From an uncultured Dorea sp. (GTDB lineage Bacteria > Bacillota > Clostridia > Lachnospirales > Lachnospiraceae), in contig CAJTVY010000043.1 in the NCBI GenBank assembly GCA_910579925.1, positions 1-31,132 on the forward strand: DNA of 31,132 bases, in the 5' to 3' direction. How positions within the stretch are numbered: the first letter of the stretch is position 1; each line of letters opens with the position of its first letter. The notes under the pieces were generated by a model. That model ran no database searches. It worked only from the letters and a program-made list of their open reading frames with translations, and was not told where the DNA came from. This document shows positions 8,305-16,214 of this stretch, one piece after another. Both the position numbers and the translations under genes were made by a program.

Positions 8305-8484
8305 ATGACTTTTCAAGATGAATTTCCAATCGGTTTTACCATGTCGCTGGCACAGCATACCGATGTCCTAACGCAGTTCGCATCCCTTTCACCGGATGAA
8401 CAGCAGAGGATTGTGGACGGCTCACGGCAGATGAAGAGCCGTAAGGAAATGCAGAATTATGTGGAGAATCTGTTTCAGGGATAA
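8305..8484 (+). CDS. 59-residue small protein, unknown function
   Basis: ATG at 8305 follows GGGGTGAT with suitable spacing, and the frame runs to TAA at 8482-8484. The product begins M-T-F-Q-D-E-F-P-I-G-F and ends N-Y-V-E-N-L-F-Q-G. It is soluble and charged, and predicted largely helical: S-P-D-E-Q-Q-R-I-V-D and S-R-K-E-M-Q-N-Y-V-E look like two amphipathic helices after a short N-terminal part. I have a general impression that similar short proteins are common in Lachnospiraceae, but I cannot name a family. A 10-bp hairpin overlaps its stop codon. It is divergent from the palindrome-controlled membrane protein, with which it may or may not be related. Confidence 0.6.
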   Translation: MTFQDEFPIGFTMSLAQHTDVLTQFASLSPDEQQRIVDGSRQMKSRKEMQNYVENLFQG

Positions 8485-8500
8485 GACAAATCTTATCCCT
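8477..8500 (+). terminator. Hairpin overlapping the stop of the 59-residue gene
   Basis: AGGGATAAGA (8477-8486) and TCTTATCCCT (8491-8500) pair perfectly around the loop CAAA; GCTTTCT follows. The T-tract is weak, but the position right at the stop codon suits a terminator. Confidence 0.55.
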
Positions 8501-8505
8501 GCTTT

Positions 8506-8525
8506 CTAGTGTGACAACACACTAG
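8506..8525. terminator. Second hairpin between convergent genes
   Basis: CTAGTGTG (8506-8513) and CACACTAG (8518-8525) form an 8-bp perfect stem with a 4-base loop, four bases from the stop of the M23 peptidase gene. There is no T-tract. It probably helps end transcription from the right. Confidence 0.45.
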
Positions 8526-8529
8526 ATCG

Positions 8530-9615
8530 TCAGCCTTTCTTTTTCATATCTTTTAGATACTGAACCGCAGACGGGTCTTTGATTCGCTTTGTCCTCCTCC
8601 ATTCCCTGGTTGCGTCGTCCCGCTTTACTTCCGACTGATGCTGATACAGAAATCTTACCAGTTCATAACCGCTTACCCAGATTTCATGGTTCCCCTCCCT
8701 CTGAGATTCGTCGAAGATGAGCTGTAATCCGAAGTGCAGATGATATTCGTCAATGTTATTGACATTTTCCTCCTTACTATATCCTGTCCGCCCGATATAT
8801 CCGATTACATCTCCCGCCTGAACTAAAGCCCCCTTCTCAAGTCCTTCGGCATAAGGCCGGTCCTGCCGCAGATGTGCATAGTAATAGTAACGTTTTCCAT
8901 CAAAACTATTAATGCCCACGCGCCATCCCCCATACTGGTTCCAGCCAAGTTCCGCCACGTAGCCGGATTCCACAGCGATCACGGGCGTTCCCACCTGTCC
9001 CATCATATCGTGTCCCAGATGGTTTCTCCGGTAACCATAACTCCTGGAAGCGCCGAAATCATCATAGTCCGTGTACGGAAATCCTTTTCCAATGGGGTGA
9101 AAAGCCTTGAGTCCGTATACTTTCTTAAAGGATCCAGAATCTGTCTCCATCTGATACTCTGAAACCATGCCATCCAGAACCGCTCCGTAGGCCTCCCTGT
9201 AATACGGATAATACTGCATGCCCTCTGTCAGTTCCTCAAGAGTCTTCTCACCCTTCCTCAGGATTTCCGCCACAGCCTCAAGATCCTGCTCCTCATATTC
9301 AGAGAAATCTCCCCCGTACTTTGCTCCCAGGATGGCAAGCAGTTCCACCCAGTTCAGATGCACTTCCTTTCCATATGTATCCAGGTCGTATTGATATGCC
9401 CGCTTCATGGCATCGCAGGTCACGTTAAACTCCACCCACTTGATATAGTCCTTCTTATCCCCTGACTTTTGTACATCAGCGCCCGGCCGGCCAGAGTCAG
9501 ACTCTTTTACCACACCGTTTTCATAGAAAGACGAACCGGCTTTCTCCTGCGCCGTCAGAATTCCGCCGGCAATCAGAGATATGCATAAAAGCAGCACTGT
9601 CGTATGCTTTTTCAT
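8530..9615 (-). CDS. Exported M23-family metallopeptidase
   Basis: A signal peptide or signal anchor (M-K-K-H-T then a hydrophobic stretch to about residue 21, ending near T-A-Q-E) is followed by a charged linker, an N-terminal helical domain at about 55-155 with N-W-V-E-L-L-A-I-L and Y-P-Y-Y-R-E-A-Y, and a LytM/M23 domain at about 180-310. Zinc ligands are visible as H199-L-G-H-D203 and H292-L-H294, with H248 in Y-Y-A-H-L as the general-base histidine. The family cleaves peptidoglycan cross-bridges outside the membrane. All catalytic residues are present, so the enzyme should be active. The HxH is preceded by an insert (K-E-E-N-V-N-N-I-D-E-Y), as in a clostridial subgroup. The start rests on the signal peptide, since the ribosome site is weak. 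The cellular role (growth, division or sporulation) is not shown. Confidence 0.82.
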   Translation of the reverse strand: MKKHTTVLLLCISLIAGGILTAQEKAGSSFYENGVVKESDSGRPGADVQKSGDKKDYIKWVEFNVTCDAMKRAYQYDLDTYGKEVHLNWVELLAILGAKYGGDFSEYEEQDLEAVAEILRKGEKTLEELTEGMQYYPYYREAYGAVLDGMVSEYQMETDSGSFKKVYGLKAFHPIGKGFPYTDYDDFGASRSYGYRRNHLGHDMMGQVGTPVIAVESGYVAELGWNQYGGWRVGINSFDGKRYYYYAHLRQDRPYAEGLEKGALVQAGDVIGYIGRTGYSKEENVNNIDEYHLHFGLQLIFDESQREGNHEIWVSGYELVRFLYQHQSEVKRDDATREWRRTKRIKDPSAVQYLKDMKKKG

Positions 9616-9704
9616 CCACTCATGCCCCGCTTTTCATTCCTGCCTTTATAATCAGCTTATGCAGGTAACGCTTCTTACATTCCATGATGTCTGGTTCAAA
9701 AGGG

Positions 9705-9749
9705 AAAAAGCAGAGTAAACGGAGAAACTCTTTCCCCATACTCTGCTTT
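9705..9749 (-). terminator. Intrinsic terminator of glgP
   Basis: AAAGCAGAGT (9707-9716) and ACTCTGCTTT (9740-9749) form a 10-bp stem; on the minus strand it is followed by TTTTT (9705-9709). It lies just past the glgP stop codon. Confidence 0.8.
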
Positions 9750-9767
9750 CAATCTCGTTCTTTTTTA

Positions 9768-12032
9768 TTATTTCAAATGCCAGATATCCTGATTGTAATC
9801 CGCAATCGTCCGGTCTGAAGAGAAATATCCCGCCTTTGCGATATTCACCAGCATCTTCTTACTCCATGCCTTCCGATCTTCATATTCCTTATAAGCACGG
9901 TCCTTTACCGCAATATATTCCTTCACATCCAGCAGCGTCATGAACCAGTCCTTATAAATCAGTTCTGCATGAATCTGAAGCAGATGATAGGGATCTCCGA
10001 TCTTCATCATCTCCGGGCTGATAATAAAATTCACCAGCGTACGGATCTGCTCATCCTCAATGTAATAATCCACTGCCCGATAGCTGCTCTTTGCATAATG
10101 CTCAATAACCTTCTCGCTGGATTCACCGAAGATATAGATATTCTCATCTCCTACCAGCTCATGGATCTCCACATTGGCGCCATCCTCAGTTCCAAGCGTC
10201 ACCGCACCGTTCAGCATAAATTTCATGTTACCCGTTCCGGATGCCTCTTTGGAAGCAAGAGAGATCTGCTCTGAGATATCACATGCCGGAATCAGATGTT
10301 CTGCCATGGTCACATTATAGTTCTCCACCATCACAACCTTAAGATAGGGCGCAACCTCCGGATCACTGGCAGTCAGTTCCTGCAGACATAGAATCAGATG
10401 AATTATATCCTTGGCAATCGCATATGCCGGCGCCGCTTTTGCCCCGAAGATCATGGTAATCGGCGTCTCTGGCTTCTTTCCGGCCTTGATTTCCAGATAT
10501 TTATAAATCACGTACAGCGCATTCATCTGCTGACGCTTATACTCATGCAGACGCTTTACCTGAATATCAAAGACAGAATCCGGATTGAGCGAAAGCCCCT
10601 GGGTCTCTTTCAGATATTCGGCAAGCTGAACCTTCTTCGTATGCTTAACCTCCAGAAGCCTATCAAGCGCTTCCTCATTATCCGCCTGGCTCATCAGCGT
10701 CTCAAGCCTGTTGGCATCCTTACGGAAATCCCCGTCTACATACGCATTAAGCCACTGCACCAGTTCCTTGTTACAGTGCAGAAGCCACCGGCGGAACGTA
10801 ATACCGTTCGTCTTATTGTTGAATTTCTCTGGATAAATATCATAGAATGGCTTCAGTTCTGAATTCTTCAGAATCTCTGTGTGCAGAGCCGCCACTCCGT
10901 TGACACTGTATCCAAAATGAATATCCATATGCGCCATATGCACCCTGTTCTGGTCGTCAATAATGGCAACCCTGGGATCCTGGTGTCTGCCCTTCATACG
11001 CATGTCCAGATCCTTGATGATCGGCACGATCTGAGGAGCAACCTGTTCCAGATAGTCAAGAGGCCATTTCTCAAGCGCTTCCGCAAGAATCGTATGATTC
11101 GTATATGCGCAGGTCTTCTGCACGATCTCAATCGCCTCGTTGAAATCCACGTTCTTCTGTACCAGAAGGCGAATCAGTTCCGGAATTACCATGGACGGAT
11201 GAGTGTCGTTGATCTGGATTGCCACATGCTCGTGGAGTCTGCGCAGGTCATACCCTTTCTCTTCGCACTCCCTAAGGATTAGCTGGGCGCCGTTGGAAAC
11301 CATGAAATACTGCTGATAAATCCGCAGAAGATTCCCTGCCCGGTCGCTGTCGTCCGGGTAAAGGAAAAGCGTTAAGTTCCTGCCTATATCCTGCTTATCA
11401 AATGATATTCCATCCCAGATGATACTCTCGTCCACGCCTTCCACATCAAACAGATGAAGCTTATTCTTTCCATTCTCGTATCCCGCCACGTCGATATCAT
11501 ACAGCTTCGACGTCAGCGTAAAATCCTTAAAGGGTACCTGAAAGCTGATTCCGGTATCCTCCAGCCAGGACTTAGCTTCAATCCACGGATTCGGCACTTC
11601 TTTCTGTTTATGGGCCTCGAATACCTGGCGGAACAGTCCCATGTGATAGTTCAGCCCGATCCCGTCGCCGCTAAGTCCCAGCGACGCAATAGAATCCAGA
11701 AAGCAGGCTGCAAGCCTTCCAAGACCTCCGTTTCCCAGAGACGGCTCCGGCTCAATCTCCTCGATGGCCGACAGCTTCTTCCCGTTCTTCTCCAGTAAAT
11801 CCGCCACCTCGTCATAGATTCCAAGATTGATCAGATTGTTGGACAGAAGTTTACCAATTAAAAATTCTGCAGAGATATAATATACCTTCTTATCTCCTGT
11901 AATATCCTTTGTTCCCTTTAACCGCTCCTTCGTATACGCAAGCAGGGCATAATAAATCTCCTGATTGCTTGCGTCTTTTACCGCCTTATTTAATTCCTTC
12001 TGCAAAAATGTCGCTAAATCATTTTCAAGCAT
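9768..12032 (-). CDS. glgP: Glycogen/starch alpha-glucan phosphorylase
   Basis: This PLP-dependent GT35 enzyme releases glucose 1-phosphate from alpha-1,4-glucans with phosphate. The 754-residue product starts M-L-E-N-D-L-A-T-F. The early region has Y-Y-I-S-A-E-F-L-I-G and L-G-N-G-G-L-G-R-L-A, and the PLP lysine is K604 in A-S-G-T-G-N-M-K-F-M-L-N-G. Glucan and phosphate contacts are indicated by T-E-D-G-A-N-V-E-I. The frame is open about 30 codons further upstream, but GGAGG stands close before the ATG at 12032. It is flanked by its own promoter and terminator and has no glycogen-synthesis genes beside it, so it is a stand-alone gene. The allosteric N-terminal extension of animal enzymes is absent. 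Confidence 0.95.
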   Translation of the reverse strand: MLENDLATFLQKELNKAVKDASNQEIYYALLAYTKERLKGTKDITGDKKVYYISAEFLIGKLLSNNLINLGIYDEVADLLEKNGKKLSAIEEIEPEPSLGNGGLGRLAACFLDSIASLGLSGDGIGLNYHMGLFRQVFEAHKQKEVPNPWIEAKSWLEDTGISFQVPFKDFTLTSKLYDIDVAGYENGKNKLHLFDVEGVDESIIWDGISFDKQDIGRNLTLFLYPDDSDRAGNLLRIYQQYFMVSNGAQLILRECEEKGYDLRRLHEHVAIQINDTHPSMVIPELIRLLVQKNVDFNEAIEIVQKTCAYTNHTILAEALEKWPLDYLEQVAPQIVPIIKDLDMRMKGRHQDPRVAIIDDQNRVHMAHMDIHFGYSVNGVAALHTEILKNSELKPFYDIYPEKFNNKTNGITFRRWLLHCNKELVQWLNAYVDGDFRKDANRLETLMSQADNEEALDRLLEVKHTKKVQLAEYLKETQGLSLNPDSVFDIQVKRLHEYKRQQMNALYVIYKYLEIKAGKKPETPITMIFGAKAAPAYAIAKDIIHLILCLQELTASDPEVAPYLKVVMVENYNVTMAEHLIPACDISEQISLASKEASGTGNMKFMLNGAVTLGTEDGANVEIHELVGDENIYIFGESSEKVIEHYAKSSYRAVDYYIEDEQIRTLVNFIISPEMMKIGDPYHLLQIHAELIYKDWFMTLLDVKEYIAVKDRAYKEYEDRKAWSKKMLVNIAKAGYFSSDRTIADYNQDIWHLK

Positions 12033-12070
12033 ACTATTCCTCCAATCCATGCTTATAAAATTACAGTAAT

Positions 12071-12100
12071 ACTTTACCATAAGTTTCCACTCTTGTCTAA
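12071..12100 (-). promoter_or_regulatory. Probable glgP promoter
   Basis: On the minus strand TTAGAC (12095-12100), an 18-base spacer and TAAAGT (12071-12076) with a TGG just before it (extended -10) lie about 40 bases before the glgP start. The boxes are imperfect. Confidence 0.45.
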
Positions 12101-12186
12101 TAGGATATGACAAAAAACTGACAAACACGCATTACGGTATCTTTCTTAATTCTGATATTGAAAACGAAGTTTCCTGTATCGGAACA

Positions 12187-12369
12187 AAGTGGGCAGGCCC
12201 ACTTCAGCTCCCCTAACCCCTCACTCATGAGGGGCCTGGACACTTTGTGCGCCGAGCACAATTGCGTAGCAATATTTTACCTCTTGTGCGAGTGCGCATA
12301 TTATTTTTATCTTATAGAAAAGATACTTTCACGCATTAGCGTGACAAGGTCTTTCCTATAAGATAAAAA
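12187..12369. repeat. Multi-hairpin segment, possible MITE-like or structured repeat
   Basis: Several strong inverted repeats follow each other without a gene. AAGTGGGC/GCCCACTT is at 12187-12204 and CCCCTCA/TGAGGGG at 12217-12234. A stem with GCACAA/TTGTGC and TGCGC/GCGCA encloses ATTGC/GCAAT at about 12247-12299. The strongest is a 66-nt hairpin at 12304-12369 with a 14-bp outer stem, a 5-bp stem and a 6-bp tip (TCACGC/GCGTGA). The 389-base glgP-yajC gap is otherwise empty apart from the glgP promoter and yajC terminator. Such density looks like a mobile palindromic unit or structured RNA rather than plain spacer. Whether it is repeated in the genome cannot be seen here. Confidence 0.5.
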
Positions 12370-12403
12370 AGCGTACAGCCGGATACTTCCTCCTCTGTAC
12401 GCT
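12365..12403 (-). terminator. Intrinsic terminator of yajC
   Basis: AGCGTACAG (12370-12378) and CTGTACGCT (12395-12403) form a 9-bp stem, followed on the minus strand by six T (12365-12370). It lies about 20 bases after the yajC stop. Confidence 0.82.
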
Positions 12404-12421
12404 CTTCTTTCATGATTGCCG

Positions 12422-12727
12422 CTATTCTGCAGTCGCCTTCTCCACCTGTGCAATTGCCGACTTCTGCATAGGGATCCGGCAGTTACGGTTACTTCCAAAT
12501 TCCACGATTACATCACTGTCGCTGATATCAATGATCACGCCATAGAAACCGCAGTTCGTAAGAACCGTATCCCCCACTTCCATCTCTGAGATCATAGACT
12601 GGATTCTCTTCTGCTCCTTCTTCTGTGGTCTCATGAAGATAAAATAAAAGCCGCCGAAAATCACAGCATATACCAGAATCAACAGTGTCCAGCTTCCCCC
12701 TGCGCTCTGTGTTGCCAATGTGTACAT
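12422..12727 (-). CDS. yajC: Preprotein translocase subunit YajC
   Basis: YajC is a small membrane partner of SecDF in the Sec translocase. The 101-residue protein has a short N-terminus, one transmembrane helix at about 14-33 (W-T-L-L-I-L-V-Y-A-V-I-F-G), then the conserved M-R-P-Q-K-K-E-Q-K-R and a basic/acidic cytoplasmic domain with G-D-T-V-L-T-N-C-G-F-Y-G. AGGAGG precedes the ATG. tgt-yajC is a classic neighbouring pair in bacteria, here on the same strand. The gene has its own promoter in the 89-base gap behind tgt and its own terminator. Confidence 0.93.
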   Translation of the reverse strand: MYTLATQSAGGSWTLLILVYAVIFGGFYFIFMRPQKKEQKRIQSMISEMEVGDTVLTNCGFYGVIIDISDSDVIVEFGSNRNCRIPMQKSAIAQVEKATAE

Positions 12728-12771
12728 AAAATTCTTCCTCCTAATATCTGTCTTAAAAAAACACTATTGCT

Positions 12772-12800
12772 ATCATACACAAAAATCTGGCATACATCAA
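12772..12800 (-). promoter_or_regulatory. yajC promoter
   Basis: On the minus strand TTGATG (12795-12800) and TATGAT (12772-12777) are 17 bases apart, in the gap between tgt and yajC. It would give yajC transcription independent of tgt. Confidence 0.6.
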
Positions 12801-12816
12801 GTAATTTTATAATATT

Positions 12817-13959
12817 TTAATGGATTTCTGTTACGGATTTCTCCATACCGGCAAGCTTTGCGGCCTTATACTCCTTGTATCTGCCTGCCTCGATAGCCCC
12901 GCGAATCTCCTCCATCATCGTATTATAGAAATACAGATTGTGAAGCACGCATAATCGCATACCAAGCATTTCTTTCGCCTTAAGAAGATGTCGGATATAC
13001 GCCCTGGAATAAGTCTGACAGGCAGGACACTGGCACCCTTCTTCAATCGGCGACTGATCCAGTTCATATTTCGCATTGAAAAGATTCAGTTTCCCCTGGT
13101 TGGTATATACATGCCCATGACGCCCATTACGGCTTGGGTAAACACAGTCGAAGAAATCAACGCCCCTCTCCACTGCCTCCAGGATGTTCGCCGGCGTACC
13201 CACACCCATCAGATAAGTCGGCTTTTCGGCCGGAAGATGGGGTATTACCGCGTCAAGAATCCGATACATCTCTTCATGGGACTCGCCCACGGCCAGACCG
13301 CCCACGGCATAACCGTCAAGGTCAAGTTCCGTAATCTCCTTTGCATGGCGGATACGGATGTCCTCGTAAATGCCCCCCTGGTTAATCCCGAACAACATCT
13401 GCTGCCGGTTGATGGTCCCAGGCAGGCTGTTAAGCCTGTCCATTTCCTTCTTACAACGGACAAGCCAGCGGGCCGTCCGGTCCACGGACCGCTCCATATA
13501 CTCCCGGTCCGCCACGCTGGACGGACACTCGTCAAATGCCATTGCAATGGTGGAAGCCAGATTAGACTGAATCTGCATACTTTCTTCCGGTCCCATGAAT
13601 ATTTTCCGTCCGTCTATATGAGAGTTGAAATACACCCCTTCTTCTTTGATCTGTCTCAATCCTGCCAGAGAAAATACCTGGAACCCGCCCGAATCCGTCA
13701 GGATCGGCCTGTCCCAGGCCATAAACCGGTGAAGTCCTCCCAGTTTCCTCACCACTTCATCTCCTGGACGGACATGAAGATGATAAGTGTTGGAAAGTTC
13801 CACCTGTGTCTTAATCCCCTTAAGATCATCTGTGGAAACAGCTCCTTTAATAGCTGCCGCCGTTCCTACATTCATAAATACAGGGGTCTCAACGACCCCG
13901 TGTACTGTATGCAGTCTTCCTCTCTTGGCAAGACCATCCCGTGTGATTAATTCATACAT
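12817..13959 (-). CDS. tgt: tRNA-guanine transglycosylase (queuine tRNA-ribosyltransferase)
   Basis: Tgt exchanges the wobble guanine of GUN-anticodon tRNAs for preQ1 during queuosine synthesis. The 380-residue protein has the N-terminal T-P-V-F-M-N-V-G-T, the D-S-G-G-F-Q-V-F-S-L segment with an active-site Asp, and M-A-F-D-E-C-P. It also has G-V-G-T-P-A-N-I-L-E, the nucleophile Asp in V-D-F-F-D-C-V, and zinc ligands C-Q-C-P-A-C followed by a His in R-H-L-L. All key residues are present. It begins 27 bases after the L,D-transpeptidase stop codon and is probably cotranscribed with it. No queuosine precursor genes (queCDEF) are seen nearby. Confidence 0.96.
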   Translation of the reverse strand: MYELITRDGLAKRGRLHTVHGVVETPVFMNVGTAAAIKGAVSTDDLKGIKTQVELSNTYHLHVRPGDEVVRKLGGLHRFMAWDRPILTDSGGFQVFSLAGLRQIKEEGVYFNSHIDGRKIFMGPEESMQIQSNLASTIAMAFDECPSSVADREYMERSVDRTARWLVRCKKEMDRLNSLPGTINRQQMLFGINQGGIYEDIRIRHAKEITELDLDGYAVGGLAVGESHEEMYRILDAVIPHLPAEKPTYLMGVGTPANILEAVERGVDFFDCVYPSRNGRHGHVYTNQGKLNLFNAKYELDQSPIEEGCQCPACQTYSRAYIRHLLKAKEMLGMRLCVLHNLYFYNTMMEEIRGAIEAGRYKEYKAAKLAGMEKSVTEIH

Positions 13960-13986
13960 GGTCTTCTCCTTACTGATTCTGTAATA

Positions 13987-15963
13987 TTAGTAGTGGCAAA
14001 CTACCGGCACGCCGTCATACATCAGATCGTATAACTTCTGTGCAATACTGTAGGGCAGATTCACACATCCATGAGAACCATGGGTCTGATATCTTCTGCC
14101 GCCAAATGCCGACTGCCAGGTAGCGTCATGAAATCCGATGCCTCCGTTAAAGGGCATCCAGAAAGCCACCGGCGTCTCATATTCATAGGTTCCGTCCGGC
14201 TGCTTCTCTCCTCTGAGCGTCCTGTTCTTCTGCTTCCACGCCAGAGAATACACTCCCTGTGGCGTCGCATGGCCTTTATTCGGATTACCGGTCACGCAGT
14301 CCGACTGCAGAATCACCTGGCCGTCCTTAATAAAATACATCTTTTGATTCGTTAAGTCAACCTCTGCATATGTGCCTCCGACGTCACTTCCGCCGTGACT
14401 GATTCCCCGGCTGGTATAAGCCGGCTCCCTGGTCACAGTCTCCGCATTCTGGATATTGGCGGTCAGAGCTGCATACTCCGCATCCTGGTCTATCCTCCAG
14501 CCAAATCCGCCGCCTTCTACCGTGACTACATTACCGCCTGCCGTAGTAAACTGCCGCGGCACTCCCTTTGTATTATACTTTTCGGCCAGAGACTGAACAT
14601 ATCCCCGGACCGCTTCTTCGTCAAAGGTCACATTCATATCCCCGTCGACTCTGATCCATTGGGAAATCACAGACGCATCCACCACTTCTGTATTGGGATT
14701 AAAGTCATAGGTAACGTTCGCCCCCAGATAACTGTTCATAGCCTCTGCGGCTGCCGTCACCTCCGGGGAGTCGGACACAAACCGGGGCGGCATATAACAC
14801 CCCGCCTCAGAAAGATTCAGCGCGGGCTTAAAACCATTAATGGCCTCCGCCACCTTCTGACTGAATATCTCTGCGTTAATCTGCGTTCCAACAACCTCAG
14901 GCGCAACCACAAACTGATTCTCCTTAAACTCCGGGTGCGCATCTGTGGAAGGCGTCTGGTTCTCTGGATTCATACAACCAAGAGCGGCAATTGCCTCGCC
15001 AAGCGCCGCCTCGTCATACCGGACTCCGATCTCAGTCTCAATCTCAGGATGATCCCACAGGGACTTAGGCCAGAGAAACCCGTTCTGCTGCCCGGCAATC
15101 TCCTTCAGTTTCTCACCCGGAACATACTCAAGCGAGATGGACGAACCGTCAATCGTCTCCCTGCCGCCGTCAGACCCTTCCAGTGTCAGTGCATAATCCG
15201 CCACCTTCTTCTTCATCTCGTCTTCCACCTGCTCCACACTCTTCATAGAACAGCTGGTTCCGTTAATCTTTGTAAAAAACATAAAATGGCTGTTAAAATA
15301 TATGGCCAGACCTATGTAAACTGCTAAAAGCACACCGGCCACACTGCCTGCCGCAATCAGCGCAATCTTTCCGGCCTTCTGATTCCCGCCCTTTTTCTTC
15401 TTTCTTCTTTCCTTTTCCATCCGCTCCTCTTCCCAGTCGTCAAAATCGTTGAAATCCTCTTTTTCTTCAGACGGTTCTGATTCCCGGCCCCTCGGTTTTT
15501 CTTCGTCACTATGCCTTCTTTTCTTCCTGCGTTCCTCTAAGAACGCTTCTTCGTCCTTGCGTCTGGCTGTTCCAGATACGTCTCTGCCAGAAGATACACG
15601 AGAACGATCAGCGTCTTTCCTATGAGGTTTCTTTTTATGCGGGACATCCTCAGGCGAAGCTTCCCTCTGCGAAACATTCCTTTCGGAAGCTTTCTTTTTT
15701 GAAGATTTCCTTTCGGAAACATTCGTTTCAGAAGCCTTCTCGTGATTACTTTCCTGCTGCCTTTTCCTGCGAGGCCTTTCTTCTTTGTCCGGCTCATTCC
15801 TGCCAGAACCTGCTTTGCCCTCTTTTTTACCGGAAGATTTTTTTCTTGAAATATCATTGCTGCCATCCGTTTCATGAAATGATTTTGATTGGTTAAGGTC
15901 GCTAAGAAACTCCTTCATTGTTTCTTCGATTATCTCTTCAGCCTTTTTATCTCTACTACCCAT
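13987..15963 (-). CDS. L,D-transpeptidase (YkuD) with long charged cytoplasmic tail
   Basis: The 658-residue membrane protein has three parts. Residues 1-195 are strongly charged and low in complexity, with blocks of Lys, Arg, Ser and Glu (for example S-E-R-K-S-S-K-K-K and S-E-R-N-V-S), and probably disordered in the cytoplasm. A transmembrane helix lies at about 199-222. The outer part has peptidoglycan-binding-4-like repeats up to about 500, then the YkuD domain with H-D-A-T-W and the catalytic S-H-G-C-V-N-L motif, Cys at 633. The enzyme makes 3-3 cross-links or attaches proteins to peptidoglycan. The ATG at 15963 follows AGGAG with 8-base spacing; the longer open frame upstream lacks such a site. 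The serine/basic tail could be a phosphorylation or binding region; that is inference. The gene precedes tgt. Confidence 0.85.
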   Translation of the reverse strand: MGSRDKKAEEIIEETMKEFLSDLNQSKSFHETDGSNDISRKKSSGKKEGKAGSGRNEPDKEERPRRKRQQESNHEKASETNVSERKSSKKKASERNVSQREASPEDVPHKKKPHRKDADRSRVSSGRDVSGTARRKDEEAFLEERRKKRRHSDEEKPRGRESEPSEEKEDFNDFDDWEEERMEKERRKKKKGGNQKAGKIALIAAGSVAGVLLAVYIGLAIYFNSHFMFFTKINGTSCSMKSVEQVEDEMKKKVADYALTLEGSDGGRETIDGSSISLEYVPGEKLKEIAGQQNGFLWPKSLWDHPEIETEIGVRYDEAALGEAIAALGCMNPENQTPSTDAHPEFKENQFVVAPEVVGTQINAEIFSQKVAEAINGFKPALNLSEAGCYMPPRFVSDSPEVTAAAEAMNSYLGANVTYDFNPNTEVVDASVISQWIRVDGDMNVTFDEEAVRGYVQSLAEKYNTKGVPRQFTTAGGNVVTVEGGGFGWRIDQDAEYAALTANIQNAETVTREPAYTSRGISHGGSDVGGTYAEVDLTNQKMYFIKDGQVILQSDCVTGNPNKGHATPQGVYSLAWKQKNRTLRGEKQPDGTYEYETPVAFWMPFNGGIGFHDATWQSAFGGRRYQTHGSHGCVNLPYSIAQKLYDLMYDGVPVVCHY

Positions 15964-15998
15964 CAACCTTACTCCTATGATAGAATTTGGTACTCTGA

Positions 15999-16054
15999 CG
16001 GACAATGTCCGCCTGCCCTTTAAGGAATACCCAAAGGTACACCCATACATTATA
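15999..16054 (-). promoter_or_regulatory. Probable L,D-transpeptidase promoter with leader inverted repeat
   Basis: A perfect minus-strand TATAAT lies at 16049-16054, with no convincing -35 box. Downstream in the leader CGGACA-A-TGTCCG (15999-16011) is a 13-base inverted repeat that could bind a repressor. Both are suggestive only. Confidence 0.4.
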
Positions 16055-16118
16055 ATATGCCCCTATCCAAAAGTACAGTTTTAAAAACGAAAAAATTAAT
16101 GAATATTTCCTGAAGATA

Positions 16119-16147
16119 TTGCAATTTTATTACAAATATATTAAAAT
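16119..16147 (+). promoter_or_regulatory. aroC promoter
   Basis: TTGCAA (16119-16124) and TAAAAT (16142-16147) are 17 bases apart in a strongly AT-rich stretch, about 68 bases before the aroC start. Confidence 0.55.
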
Positions 16148-16214
16148 TATACAATTTAATGTACTTCCATTCTGAGGAAAGCAACTACTTATCGTATGAA
16201 AAGGAGACAGATTA

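Noticed and set aside
12158..12361. 67-codon plus-strand frame in the glgP-yajC gap
   Set aside because: It runs through several inverted repeats, has no ribosome site and an irregular composition; the hairpins explain the sequence better.
12988..15327. Plus-strand frames of over 300 codons opposite tgt and the L,D-transpeptidase
   Set aside because: These are third-position shadows of conserved genes; composition is rich in His, Arg and Leu without domain signals.
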